DNA of 34,205 nucleotides, from the NCBI GenBank assembly GCA_028284885.1, contig JANQQW010000080.1, positions 1 through 34,205 on the forward strand. The letters are read 5' to 3'. Source of the DNA: Planctomycetaceae bacterium. GTDB lineage: Bacteria > Planctomycetota > Planctomycetia > Planctomycetales > Planctomycetaceae. The translations under genes and the position numbers were made by a program. The notes beneath the pieces were generated by a model. It saw nothing but the letters and a program-made list of their open reading frames with translations, searched no databases and was not told where the DNA came from. This document shows, piece by piece, positions 1 through 9,340 of the stretch (position 1 is the stretch's first letter; each line of letters starts with the position of its first letter).

Positions 1-121
1 GCTTCCCGCGAGCCGTCGCGTCGCGCCGATCGACCGCCGCCACTCGCCGGACAGCCGATGTTCGATGCTCAGCGCGTCCTGCGGAACAGTCGCCGGACGC
101 CGTCCCGTGAGGTTACAGCCG

Positions 122-769
122 ATGTCCACCGATACCCCTGTCGTCGAGGCGTCCACCCGGACCAAGAACGGCACCGCCGAGTCGCGGCGGCTGCGTCGTG
201 ACGGGAAGATCCCCGCGGTCGTCTACGGCCACGGCGAGGAGACCGTCTCCATCGCCGCCGAGGGGGACCAGGTGGAACGGCTGCTCAACTCGGGTTCGCA
301 GGTGGCCGACCTGTCCATCGACGGCAAGACCGACACGGCCCTCGTCAAGGACGTGCAGTGGGACACGTTCAGCCAGCACGTGCTGCACGTCGACTTCCTT
401 CGCGTCGCCAAGGGGGAGAAGGTCGAGATCGAGGTTCCGATCGAACTGCACGGCGTCTCGCCGGGCGCATCGGCGGGTGGCGTGCTCGACCACCAGCTGC
501 ACGCCCTGCCGGCCCTCTGCCCCGCTCTGCAGATTCCCGAGAAGATCGAGGTGAACGTCAACGAGCTCGAGATCGGGGACTCCGTGCACCTCTCCGATCT
601 CGAACTGCCTGGCCAGCTGGAGCCGCAGGTTCCGCCCGAGACGCTCGTCGTCCAGGTGAACGAGCCGATCGAGGTTCCCGAGGAGGACGAGACGGACGAC
701 CTGGGACCGGCCGAGCCGGAGCTGGTCGGACGCGAGGAGAAGGACGAGGACGAAGAGAGTGGCGACTGA
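122..769 (+). CDS. rplY: 50S ribosomal protein L25 (general stress protein Ctc form)
   Basis: Product of 215 residues. L25 binds 5S rRNA in the large ribosomal subunit. The N-terminal L25 domain (about residues 5-95) contains the typical RRDGKIPAVVYGHGEE stretch followed by a TRTKNG-type start region. The C-terminal TL5/Ctc beta domain (about 100-190) ends in a very acidic tail rich in Glu and Asp. This is the long two-domain form, not the short E. coli form of about 94 residues. The frame is open upstream to 65, but the ATG at 122 is preferred because it has GTGAGG about 8 nt upstream and fits the family N-terminus. It heads a run with pth, rpsF and ssb, with 21 nt to pth. Identification is by family motif and synteny. 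Confidence 0.93.
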   Translation: MSTDTPVVEASTRTKNGTAESRRLRRDGKIPAVVYGHGEETVSIAAEGDQVERLLNSGSQVADLSIDGKTDTALVKDVQWDTFSQHVLHVDFLRVAKGEKVEIEVPIELHGVSPGASAGGVLDHQLHALPALCPALQIPEKIEVNVNELEIGDSVHLSDLELPGQLEPQVPPETLVVQVNEPIEVPEEDETDDLGPAEPELVGREEKDEDEESGD

Positions 770-790
770 CTCCGACGCAGGGAGCCGGAC

Positions 791-1363
791 GTGAAGATCG
801 TCGTCGGTCTCGGGAACCCGGGGTTGGAGTACAGAGGAACCAGACACAACGTGGGGTTCGAGGTCGTCGCGGAACTGGCTCGGCGGTTCGGCGGCGGGAA
901 GCCCACGGTGAAACACGAAGCCGAGCTGGTCGACGTGCTGATCGGATCCGAGAAGGTCCTGCTCGTCGCCCCGATGACCTACATGAACCTGAGCGGCAAG
1001 AGCGTGCTGCCGATCAGGGACTTCTACAAGACGGAACTCGAGGATCTCGTGGTCGTCTGCGACGACTTGGATCTCGAGCCCGGACGACTGAGACTGAAAC
1101 CGCGTGGATCGGCAGGAGGACAGAAGGGACTGGCGGACATCGTGAAGCGGCTCGGTGACCAGTCGTTCCCGCGACTGCGAGTCGGCATCGGCAGGCCGCC
1201 CGGACGGATGAAGGCGGCCGACTACGTGCTCGGGAAGTTCCGCGGAGAGGAGCTGGAAGAGGCCGAACACGCCGTGCTGAAGGCCGCCGACGGCATCGAG
1301 ATCTGGGTCCGCGAGGGCATCGAGGCCGCCATGAACCAGGTCAACGCCCCACGCGACGAGTGA
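791..1363 (+). CDS. pth: Peptidyl-tRNA hydrolase
   Basis: Product of 190 residues, the usual family length. It cleaves the ester bond of peptidyl-tRNAs released from stalled ribosomes in the cytosol. Visible motifs are GLGNPG (6-11), TRHNVG with the catalytic-type His19, PMTYMNLSG (61-69) and CDDLDLEPG with the conserved Asp (about 90-98). The segment usually written GGHNGL reads GGQKGL (109-114), so the Asn corresponding to E. coli Asn114 is a Lys here. The start is a GTG with GGGAG 6 nt upstream. It lies 21 nt after rplY and 28 nt before rpsF, so co-transcription is likely. Confidence 0.95.
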   Translation: MKIVVGLGNPGLEYRGTRHNVGFEVVAELARRFGGGKPTVKHEAELVDVLIGSEKVLLVAPMTYMNLSGKSVLPIRDFYKTELEDLVVVCDDLDLEPGRLRLKPRGSAGGQKGLADIVKRLGDQSFPRLRVGIGRPPGRMKAADYVLGKFRGEELEEAEHAVLKAADGIEIWVREGIEAAMNQVNAPRDE

Positions 1364-1391
1364 CACAGCGACCACGACAGAGGACGAAGCC

Positions 1392-1805
1392 TTGACGACC
1401 GAGACCGAAGCTCCGGAAGCCGCCACCAACGGTGCGGCCGTGCCCAGCACCCACCACCTCTACGAGGGGATGTTCCTCGTGGACAGCGGCAAGTTCGCCT
1501 CCGACCCCGACGGGATGACCGAGAAGATTCTCGCGATCGTCACCGACGCCGGCGGCGAACTGGTCCTGCACCGTCCCTGGTCGGACGGCAAGCTGGCCTA
1601 CCCCATCGCCAACCAGCGGAAGGGGCTGCACTACGTGGTCTACTTCCACATGCTCCCCTCCGGAATGGACGCGATCGTCCGAGCCTGTCGGCTCAGCGAC
1701 GTGATCATGCGGCAGCTCGTCATCAAGCAGCCGCCACGGCTGTTCGACGCCATGGTCGGCGCCCTCAGCGGTGCGGGGGGTGACGCGGAGGAAGAGGAGG
1801 AGTAA
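1392..1805 (+). CDS. rpsF: 30S ribosomal protein S6
   Basis: Product of 137 residues. S6 is a platform protein of the small subunit that normally pairs with S18. The S6 core runs from YEGMFLVDSG (about residue 24) to about 120, including LVLHRPWSDGKLAYPI and GLHYVVYFHM. An N-terminal extension of about 20 residues and a Glu-rich tail are present, and the tail is common in S6. The start is a TTG at 1392 with AGAGGA 7 nt upstream; no ATG or GTG fits better. ssb follows. The usual rpsR (S18) partner is not between ssb and rplI. Confidence 0.94.
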   Translation: MTTETEAPEAATNGAAVPSTHHLYEGMFLVDSGKFASDPDGMTEKILAIVTDAGGELVLHRPWSDGKLAYPIANQRKGLHYVVYFHMLPSGMDAIVRACRLSDVIMRQLVIKQPPRLFDAMVGALSGAGGDAEEEEE

Positions 1806-1874
1806 CCTGTACGCGTGACAGCTTCGGCTGCACGCGGAACGGGAACCTCGAGTCGATCGACCGGAGGGAGCGCG

Positions 1875-2360
1875 ATGGCCAGCTACAACAAGGTGATCCT
1901 CGTGGGCAACCTCACCCGCGATCCGCAGGTTCGCTACACGCCCGGAGGCACGGCCGTCACCGAGGTCGGGCTCGCCGTCAACCGGCAGTGGTACGACAAG
2001 CAGGCCAACGAGCGGAAAGAGGAGACGACCTTCGTCGACGTCACCCTCTGGGGCAGGCAGGCCGAGGTGGCCGGCGAGTACCTCTCCAAGGGGCGGTCGG
2101 TCCTCATCGAAGGGCGCCTCCAACTCGACCAGTGGGACGACAAGCAGACCGGCCAGAAGCGGTCGAAACTGAAGGTCGTCGGCGAGAACATGCAGATGCT
2201 GGGCGGCCGCGGCGAGGGTGGCGGCGGCGGAGGTGGTGGCTCACGCGGCGGCAACCGCGGTGGGGGCAACCAGTACTCCGGCCCGGCCGACGACGAGTAC
2301 TCCGGCAGCCCCAGCGGCCCGGCCGGCAACGACTTCCCGGACGACGAAGTCCCGTTCTGA
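1875..2360 (+). CDS. ssb: Single-stranded DNA-binding protein
   Basis: Product of 161 residues. It coats single-stranded DNA and recruits replication and repair enzymes. The OB fold covers about residues 1-110, starting MASYNKVILVGNLTRDP and including TTFVDVTLWGRQAEVA. It is followed by a Gly/Arg-rich linker with a run of Gly, and by the acidic interaction tip ending DDEVPF, equivalent to E. coli DDDIPF. The ATG at 1875 has GGAGGGAG just upstream. The frame is open 60 nt further upstream, but that extension does not resemble SSB. It follows rpsF, the common bacterial order. Confidence 0.95.
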   Translation: MASYNKVILVGNLTRDPQVRYTPGGTAVTEVGLAVNRQWYDKQANERKEETTFVDVTLWGRQAEVAGEYLSKGRSVLIEGRLQLDQWDDKQTGQKRSKLKVVGENMQMLGGRGEGGGGGGGGSRGGNRGGGNQYSGPADDEYSGSPSGPAGNDFPDDEVPF

Positions 2361-2451
2361 GTCAAGAGTCCAGGGTCGAGAGTCAAGAGCCGGACAGGCT
2401 TGGCCGCCGACCTCTGATCCCTGACCGCTGTCCCCTGACCCCCGAACCACC
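2361..2451. repeat. Intergenic repeat, copy A (ssb-rplI gap)
   Basis: The whole ssb-rplI gap is made of near-repetitive words: a purine-rich left part (GTCAAGAGTCCAGGGTCGAG, then AGTCAAGAG) and a C-rich right part (CTGATCCCTGACC, CTGTCCCCTGACCCCCGAA). By eye, about 30 of 33 bases in the left part match the reverse complement of 10221-10253 between sdhB and gcvT. The right part resembles the sequence before dnaB (3050-3106). It runs straight into the rplI start, leaving no Shine-Dalgarno sequence. Confidence 0.7.
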
Positions 2452-2973
2452 ATGCCCCGCACACGCACCAAGAAGCGTTCCAAGTTGACCCCGGCCCCCG
2501 GTACGACCCGGTCGGCCGTCGAACTCCTCCTCGCCGAGGACGTCGACGGGCTCGGCGAGGCGGGCGAGATCGTCCGCGTGAAGCCCGGGTACGCCCGCAA
2601 CTACCTGCTGCCGCACGGCTACGCGACCGTCGCCACCGAGAACAACAAGCGGGCCGTCGAACGCCACCGCGAGAAGCTGGTCGAGGTCGAGCAGGAGCGG
2701 CTGAAGTCGGTCAAGAAGCTCGCCGAGGCGGTCGAGCGGTACAGCGTCACCCTCGAGGCGAACGCCAACGAGGAAGGTCAGCTCTACGGGTCGATCCTCG
2801 CGCACGACATCAGCAAGGCCCTCAAGGCGGCCAGCCTCGACGTCGAGCCGGAGCACCTGATGCTCGACGGCCCGCTGAAGCAGTGCGGCATGTACACGCT
2901 GAAGGTCAAGCTGCACGAGAAAGTCCAGACCGACGTGAAGGTCTGGGTCGTCCCGACGGCCGGGGCCGAGTGA
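2452..2973 (+). CDS. rplI: 50S ribosomal protein L9
   Basis: Product of 173 residues against about 148 in E. coli. L9 binds 23S rRNA domain V and spans neighbouring ribosomes with a long helix. The N-terminal L9 domain is at about residues 23-70 (VELLLAEDVDGLGEAGEIVR, then VKPGYARNYLLPHGYA). A charged connecting helix follows at about 70-105 and the C-terminal domain runs to about 170. A basic extension of about 22 residues (MPRTRTKKRSK...) precedes the normal start. The ATG at 2452 is the first start in frame and lacks a Shine-Dalgarno sequence, being preceded by the C-rich repeat. Confidence 0.93.
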   Translation: MPRTRTKKRSKLTPAPGTTRSAVELLLAEDVDGLGEAGEIVRVKPGYARNYLLPHGYATVATENNKRAVERHREKLVEVEQERLKSVKKLAEAVERYSVTLEANANEEGQLYGSILAHDISKALKAASLDVEPEHLMLDGPLKQCGMYTLKVKLHEKVQTDVKVWVVPTAGAE

Positions 2974-3006
2974 CGACCGCCTTCACGAATCAGCGGGCAG
3001 ACTCCA

Positions 3007-3036
3007 GAGGCCCGGCTTCACGCGAAGCCGGGCCTC
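3007..3036 (+). terminator. Perfect 13-bp hairpin after rplI
   Basis: GAGGCCCGGCTTC (3007-3019) pairs perfectly with GAAGCCGGGCCTC (3024-3036) around the loop ACGC. It lies 33 nt after the rplI stop. No U-tract follows (GCCTGTTGAC), so it may be an attenuator or processing hairpin rather than a full intrinsic terminator. dnaB starts 70 nt later. Confidence 0.55.
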
Positions 3037-3049
3037 GCCTGTTGACACG

Positions 3050-3106
3050 TCGAGTACCATCCCAGACCGCTGCCCGCCGACCACTGTCTCCTGCCCCCTG
3101 ATCGCG
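3050..3106. repeat. C-rich intergenic repeat-like segment before dnaB
   Basis: Pyrimidine-rich words (CCCAGACCGCTGCCCGCCGACC, CTGTCTCCTGCCCCCTGATC) resemble the right half of copy A (CTGATCCCTGACCGCTGTCC, CCTGACCCC). The segment ends a few bases before the dnaB ATG and leaves no Shine-Dalgarno sequence. It is the most degenerate of the three copies and the assignment rests on visual similarity. Confidence 0.45.
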
Positions 3107-4510
3107 ATGGCCACGACGACGCGGATCGACGCACCCGACCGGCTTCCGCCGCACAACGTGGAGGCCGAGAAGAGCGTGCTCGGCAGTGTGCTCCTCGCGA
3201 ACGACGTGCTCGACGACGTGCTCGACCAGCTCCGGCCCGAGCACTTCTACAACGACGCGAACCGCACGTTGTACGAGACGCTCGTCGGCATGCACGAACG
3301 GGGCATGCGGGGGCTCGACCCGGTCACCGTCGCCGAGGAGCTCGAACGCCGGGGCAAGCTGGCCGAGGTGGGCGGGCCCCTGTTCGTCCACGACGTGATG
3401 GAGTCCGTCCCGCACGCCGCCCACGTCGAGTACTACGCCGGCATCGTCCGGGAGAAGTGGACCGAGCGGACGCTCATCACCGCCTGCCACGACATCCTCA
3501 AGGACGGGTACGACCCGACGAAGGAGACCGCCGAGGTCCTCGAGACGGCCGAGCAGCGGATCTTCTCGATCCTCGAGTCCCAGGAGGCGACCAACAGCAT
3601 CGCCATCTCGGACATCTTGCTGCAGACGTGGAACCGCATCAACGAGCGGCTGCAGACCGTCGGGACGATCAGCGGCTGCCCCAGCGGGTTCGACGACCTC
3701 GACGACCGGACGAACGGGTTCCAGGCGTCGGAGCTGATCATCCTCGCCGCCCGGCCGTCGATGGGGAAGACGGCGCTGGTCTGCAACTTCGCCGAGGCGG
3801 TCGCCGCGTCCGGGCGGCCGGTCGTGTTGTTCAGCCTGGAGCAGTCGAAGCTCGAACTGGCGGAGCGGCTGCTCTGCATTCGTTCGCGGGTGAACGGCCA
3901 CAAGCTCCGGGGCGGCGACCTCGAACCGGCCGAGCGGCACGCGTTGATCGAGGCGTCGCAGGAGCTCAGCGAACTGCCGCTGTACATCGACGACCAGCCG
4001 GGCCGGACGATGTCGCAGATCGCCGCGATCTGCCGACGACTCAAGCGGCAGAACGACGTCGGACTCGTCGTGATCGACTACCTGCAGTTGATCGAGGCGG
4101 AGGACCGCCGGGCGCCGCGGGAGCAGCAGGTCGCGCAGATCACCCGGCGGTTGAAGTTCCTCGCCAAGGAACTCGACGCTCCGGTGATGGCCCTCTCCCA
4201 GCTGAACCGCGGCGTGGAGACGCGGAAGGACGGGGACAAGCGGCCGCGGCTGGCCGACCTGCGGGAGAGTGGGGCGATCGAGCAGGACGCCGACGTGGTG
4301 ATGCTGCTCCACCGCCCGGAGGTCTACCTCGACAACTCGGCCCCGGACTTCGAGGAACGGTACGAGGCGGTGCACGGCCTCGCCGAGGTCATCGTCGCCA
4401 AGAACCGCAGCGGCCCGACCGACATCGTCCGACTGACGTGGCGGGCCGACTACATGCGGTTCGAGAACTACAGCGACTTTCGCAGCCCCGACGCGCTCGA
4501 CGACTTCTGA
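3107..4510 (+). CDS. dnaB: Replicative DNA helicase DnaB
   Basis: Product of 467 residues, the normal size. It is the hexameric 5'-3' helicase at the replication fork. The N-terminal domain starts LPPHNVEAEKSVLGSVLL (13-30) and runs to about 115; a linker follows to about 185, then the RecA-like ATPase domain. Walker A is ARPSMGKT (215-222), Walker B is VVIDYLQLI (321-329), the later motif is ALSQLNRGVETR (362-373), and RESGAIEQDADVV (386-398) is conserved. The ATG at 3107 is followed directly by family sequence. No intein is present although DnaB is a common intein host. Only 25 nt separate its stop from the convergent lipoprotein gene. Confidence 0.97.
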   Translation: MATTTRIDAPDRLPPHNVEAEKSVLGSVLLANDVLDDVLDQLRPEHFYNDANRTLYETLVGMHERGMRGLDPVTVAEELERRGKLAEVGGPLFVHDVMESVPHAAHVEYYAGIVREKWTERTLITACHDILKDGYDPTKETAEVLETAEQRIFSILESQEATNSIAISDILLQTWNRINERLQTVGTISGCPSGFDDLDDRTNGFQASELIILAARPSMGKTALVCNFAEAVAASGRPVVLFSLEQSKLELAERLLCIRSRVNGHKLRGGDLEPAERHALIEASQELSELPLYIDDQPGRTMSQIAAICRRLKRQNDVGLVVIDYLQLIEAEDRRAPREQQVAQITRRLKFLAKELDAPVMALSQLNRGVETRKDGDKRPRLADLRESGAIEQDADVVMLLHRPEVYLDNSAPDFEERYEAVHGLAEVIVAKNRSGPTDIVRLTWRADYMRFENYSDFRSPDALDDF

Positions 4511-4535
4511 GTCGTCCGGTTCAGCGTCGTCCAGT

Positions 4536-5114
4536 TCAGCGGGCGAAGCGGACGCTCTCGAAGAACGCCTCCGCCTCCGGGCCGTCGACGTCCGCGCGGG
4601 TGTTCCCCTCCACCTGCAGCCACACGAAGACCGGCCGGTTCAGCACGAAGGCCCGCACGAACGGGCCGTACTGCACCTTCGAGTACAGCTGCCTGCCGGT
4701 GACGCCGTTGATCGTCACGTCGGACTCCTCGAGCAGCCGGGCATTCTGGGATCTAAGCATCACGTCGACGAGCGAGTCCCCGAGGAACTCGAGCTCTCCG
4801 AAGCCGAAGCCGATCGACTCGCCTTCCTCGTCCCCGTCCAGTGCGCCGCAGGTTGCCGTGAACCGCAGCCCGTGGCCGCTCGAGAGTGCGACGACGCCGC
4901 CGTCGGTGTTCGGCTCTTCGAGACTCAGGTCTTCGATCGGCTCGACGACCGGTTCCTTCGGGAAGTCGATCGTCACGAAGCCGTCGGGCGTGGTGTAGGT
5001 GACCCACCCCGCCCGCGGCGGAACGCCGTCGGCTTTCTCGGCTTCTCCACTGCCGCCGCAGCCGACGACGACCGGGAGAAACGCCGCGAGCAACAGGGTT
5101 CGCCGGGGGATCAC
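4536..5114 (-). CDS. Putative lipoprotein, paralogue of the upstream gene
   Basis: Product of 192 residues if the GTG at 5114 is used. A signal peptide (MIPRRTLLLAAFLPVVVGC) ends in a lipobox with Cys19. The mature part shares a pattern with the gene at 5111-5644: PP..., Y/FTTPDG/SNG, a DFPKEP/KFPGEP stretch, (S/T)DVTI(N/D)G(V/I)(T/P)GR(Q/E)LY, then PFVRA/PVVRARI and VxLQVxxxTRA. The shared pattern marks the pair as tandem duplicates. The start overlaps the upstream stop as GTGA, so translational coupling is likely. The function is unknown; it is presumably an envelope lipoprotein. The frame continues open upstream, but only this start gives a signal peptide. Confidence 0.75.
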   Translation of the reverse strand: MIPRRTLLLAAFLPVVVGCGGSGEAEKADGVPPRAGWVTYTTPDGFVTIDFPKEPVVEPIEDLSLEEPNTDGGVVALSSGHGLRFTATCGALDGDEEGESIGFGFGELEFLGDSLVDVMLRSQNARLLEESDVTINGVTGRQLYSKVQYGPFVRAFVLNRPVFVWLQVEGNTRADVDGPEAEAFFESVRFAR

Positions 5115-5644
5115 GGGGTGACGACCGCGTTGTCGAGAAAGTCGTTGCCGGCCTGCCCGTTGGTCTCGGCGCGGGTCGCGGCGAGCACCTGCAACGAGAC
5201 GATGGCCGGCACGTCGCGGAGCAGCAGGATTCGCGCCCGTACGACCGGGCCGTCCGGCACCTCGACGTACAGTTCGCGGCCCGGGATGCCGTCGATCGTG
5301 ACGTCGGTCTGCTCGGCGATGCGACCGTTGACGGCTCCGGCCGCTCCGTTCGCCATCTGGTCCAACACCTCGGCCGTCTCGACCGTGTCGTCCGCCTCGC
5401 CCGGGAGCTTCAGGGCGTTCGCCATGAAGACCAGCTTCTTCCCCTCCCAGGCGACGAACTCCCCGGTGACCTCCCCCTGCGGCAGCGAGAGCGGCTTTTC
5501 GATCACGCGGGGCTCGCCGGGGAACTTCAACGTGAGCAGGCCGTTGGACGTGGTGAACGACTGCCACTCGGACGCGGGCGGCACGCGGTTCACGTCGCAG
5601 CCGGCGAGAAGCAGCAGGACGGGCAACCAGATCAGGTGTCTCAC
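5111..5644 (-). CDS. Putative lipoprotein, tandem paralogue
   Basis: Product of 177 residues. The signal peptide MRHLIWLPVLLLLAGC has a clean LAGC lipobox (Cys16). The GTG at 5644 has GGAG 8 nt upstream on the minus strand. The mature domain of about 160 residues is related to the downstream gene (shared TDVTIDGIPGRELY-type block and SLQVLAATRAETNG-type block). No catalytic motif is visible and I do not recognise a named family. It probably forms a two-gene operon with the 4536-5114 gene. Confidence 0.78.
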   Translation of the reverse strand: MRHLIWLPVLLLLAGCDVNRVPPASEWQSFTTSNGLLTLKFPGEPRVIEKPLSLPQGEVTGEFVAWEGKKLVFMANALKLPGEADDTVETAEVLDQMANGAAGAVNGRIAEQTDVTIDGIPGRELYVEVPDGPVVRARILLLRDVPAIVSLQVLAATRAETNGQAGNDFLDNAVVTP

Positions 5645-5821
5645 GTCGATCTCCGGGAACGGGGTGGAGGCAGACTACCGTGCACTGCCTCGCCGTGCCA
5701 CGAGCGGGTCCCGAGTTCGTCGTCGCCGTGCTCTCGGGCCTCCCGTTGACAAGCCGCGGGGGCCCTGTTCGGATGGCGGCTCGACCGACTTTCTCTCTGG
5801 CGACTCCCGAAGGATGCCGAC

Positions 5822-6295
5822 ATGCAGGTTTCGACGAGTGGACTGACGGCGTGTGCGTTCGTGCTTGCGGCTGGTCTCGTGGCGGCCGAGGAGAAGGAGG
5901 TCATCTCCGACATGCCGGACACGCGGATGCAGAAGATCCTGGAGAACCACCCCGGGGTCTCGAACATCGAGCTGCTGGAGAAGTCCGAGGACGCCGGTCA
6001 GCCGTACCGGTTCAAGATTAAGACCGGCGAGGACTCCCTGCTCGTCGTGCTGTTCAACAAGGGGGAGAACATGCAGTTGTACGCCGGTTGGCGGGACACG
6101 GCCGTCTCTCTGACGCGGATCAACGAGTGGAACCGGGACAAGCGGTTCTCCAAGGCGTACGTGGACAAGGACGGCGACCCGTGCATCGAGTCGGACATCG
6201 ACCTGACCGGTGGCCTGACCGAGGAGAACGTGCACGAGTGGATTCGCACCTACCGGCGTTCACTGACCAGCTTCCAAGAGCACATCTCGAAGTAG
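5822..6295 (+). CDS. Secreted YbjN-domain protein
   Basis: Product of 157 residues. An N-terminal signal peptide (MQVSTSGLTACAFVLAAGLVAAE, cleavage near residue 22) precedes one YbjN-type domain. The diagnostic part is INEWNRDKRFSKAYVDKDGD (100-119) followed by LTGGLTEENVHEWI, which matches the YbjN family pattern of an N-E-W-N block, an acidic turn and a GG.(S/T)EENV helix. YbjN domains adopt a type III chaperone-like fold and their biochemical role is poorly defined. Export of such a domain to the periplasm is unusual relative to the cytoplasmic E. coli protein. The ATG at 5822 has only a weak upstream purine stretch (GAAGGA). Confidence 0.75.
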   Translation: MQVSTSGLTACAFVLAAGLVAAEEKEVISDMPDTRMQKILENHPGVSNIELLEKSEDAGQPYRFKIKTGEDSLLVVLFNKGENMQLYAGWRDTAVSLTRINEWNRDKRFSKAYVDKDGDPCIESDIDLTGGLTEENVHEWIRTYRRSLTSFQEHISK

Positions 6296-6363
6296 GGCGG
6301 GTCGCGGACCGTCGGCTCGTTTCCCGGTCCGGAGAATTGACCCGAACGGACGTCGGCTGCGTG

Positions 6364-6390
6364 TTGGTCTCGTGGACGGCCGCCTATAAT
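6364..6390 (+). promoter_or_regulatory. Likely sigma-70-type promoter of sdhCAB
   Basis: A perfect TATAAT lies at 6385-6390. TTGGTC is 15 nt upstream (6364-6369), with an overlapping TGTTGG at a 17-nt spacing. It stands in the gap upstream of sdhC, leaving a leader of about 150 nt. A leader hairpin, GGGCCC (6424-6429) with GGGCCC (6437-6442), lies downstream. The -10 is strong in this GC-rich context; the -35 is only partial. Confidence 0.55.
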
Positions 6391-6545
6391 CCCCCGTGTT
6401 GACGCGGCGAAACGGCGTCTTACGGGCCCGAAACCGGGGCCCTCCGGTTGCCACCGCCGCACGTCCGGGGTAGGACTCGTGTCCCATCGACCGTCGTGGT
6501 CGAGCTCCCCTGTCGCGACACGCCCGGTTGGAAGAGGACTTCCCC

Positions 6546-7259
6546 GTGACCCTCCTTCGCGCACTGAACACCACCATCGGCAAGAAGGTCGTGATGGCGA
6601 TCACGGGCCTGCTTCTCGGCGGGTTTCTCGTGGTCCACCTCGCGGGCAACGTGCTGATGTACGTCGGCCCGGACGCCTACAATGGCTACGCCCACGCACT
6701 GCACTCTCAGGAGTGGTTCGTGATGTCGGCGGAGACCGGCTTGGCCGTCCTGTTCTTCGCCCACCTGTACCTTGCGATCCGCACCACGCTCGACAACCGG
6801 AACGCCCGGAACAAGGGCTACACGGACAAGGAGACCAAGCAGGGGGGCTGGATCATGCAGAAGACCTCCGCGACCATGTTCTGGTCCGGAGCGGTCCTGC
6901 TGCTGTTCATCATCTGGCACCTGATCGACTTCAGCTTCGAGGGCCGCGAGGCGATTGCCCCGCTCGGCGGAGGGTTCGAGTACGACGACCACGAGCCGTT
7001 CGCGAAGGCGCTCCTGCTGTTGCAGAACCCCCTCTCGGCCGGAATCTACCTCGTCGGCTGTGCCATGCTGACGTTCCACCTGATCCACGGTTTTCAGAGT
7101 TCGTTCCAGACGTTGGGGATCGCTCACCCGTTCTGGAGCAAGTGGCTGCGAGTGCTCGGCATCGTCGTCGCGATCGTGTTCGGCGTCGGCTTCGCCAGCT
7201 TCGTGGTGTGGGCCCAGATCATGCCCGTGCCCGAGCCCTCTGCCGTCACGCCCCACTGA
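6546..7259 (+). CDS. sdhC: Succinate dehydrogenase cytochrome b558 subunit (SdhC/FrdC type B)
   Basis: Product of 237 residues with five hydrophobic helices, the single-anchor design of the Bacillus/Wolinella type (no separate SdhD). It anchors the complex, binds haem b and handles quinone in the membrane. Candidate haem ligands are His31 (VVHLAGN), His73 (FAHLYLA), His125 (IIWHLIDF) and His178/His181 ([13 protein letters not shown]). The GTG at 6546 has AGAGGA 8 nt upstream and gives the expected N-terminus; a TTG at 6528 is also in frame but less well placed. sdhA follows after 40 nt. Confidence 0.9.
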   Translation: MTLLRALNTTIGKKVVMAITGLLLGGFLVVHLAGNVLMYVGPDAYNGYAHALHSQEWFVMSAETGLAVLFFAHLYLAIRTTLDNRNARNKGYTDKETKQGGWIMQKTSATMFWSGAVLLLFIIWHLIDFSFEGREAIAPLGGGFEYDDHEPFAKALLLLQNPLSAGIYLVGCAMLTFHLIHGFQSSFQTLGIAHPFWSKWLRVLGIVVAIVFGVGFASFVVWAQIMPVPEPSAVTPH

Positions 7260-7299
7260 CGATCCCGCACGCGTGCGGACAACTCCCACTGGAGACGAC

Positions 7300-9291
<1,992 letters not shown>

Positions 9292-9340
9292 CGGCCGCTC
9301 GACTCCTACAGCCGAAACCATCACCTCTTCCGAGGTCGAA

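Noticed and set aside
1-121. End of an upstream gene
   Set aside because: The 121 bases before rplY give no recognisable protein end or RNA gene; too short to support a call.
113-1450. 445-codon open frame on the minus strand
   Set aside because: It lies antisense to rplY, pth and the start of rpsF, which have clear family motifs. The translation is low-complexity (His/Asp/Val/Leu-rich) as expected for antisense of GC-rich genes.
3107-4510. Intein in DnaB
   Set aside because: The Walker A region is uninterrupted and the protein has the standard length.
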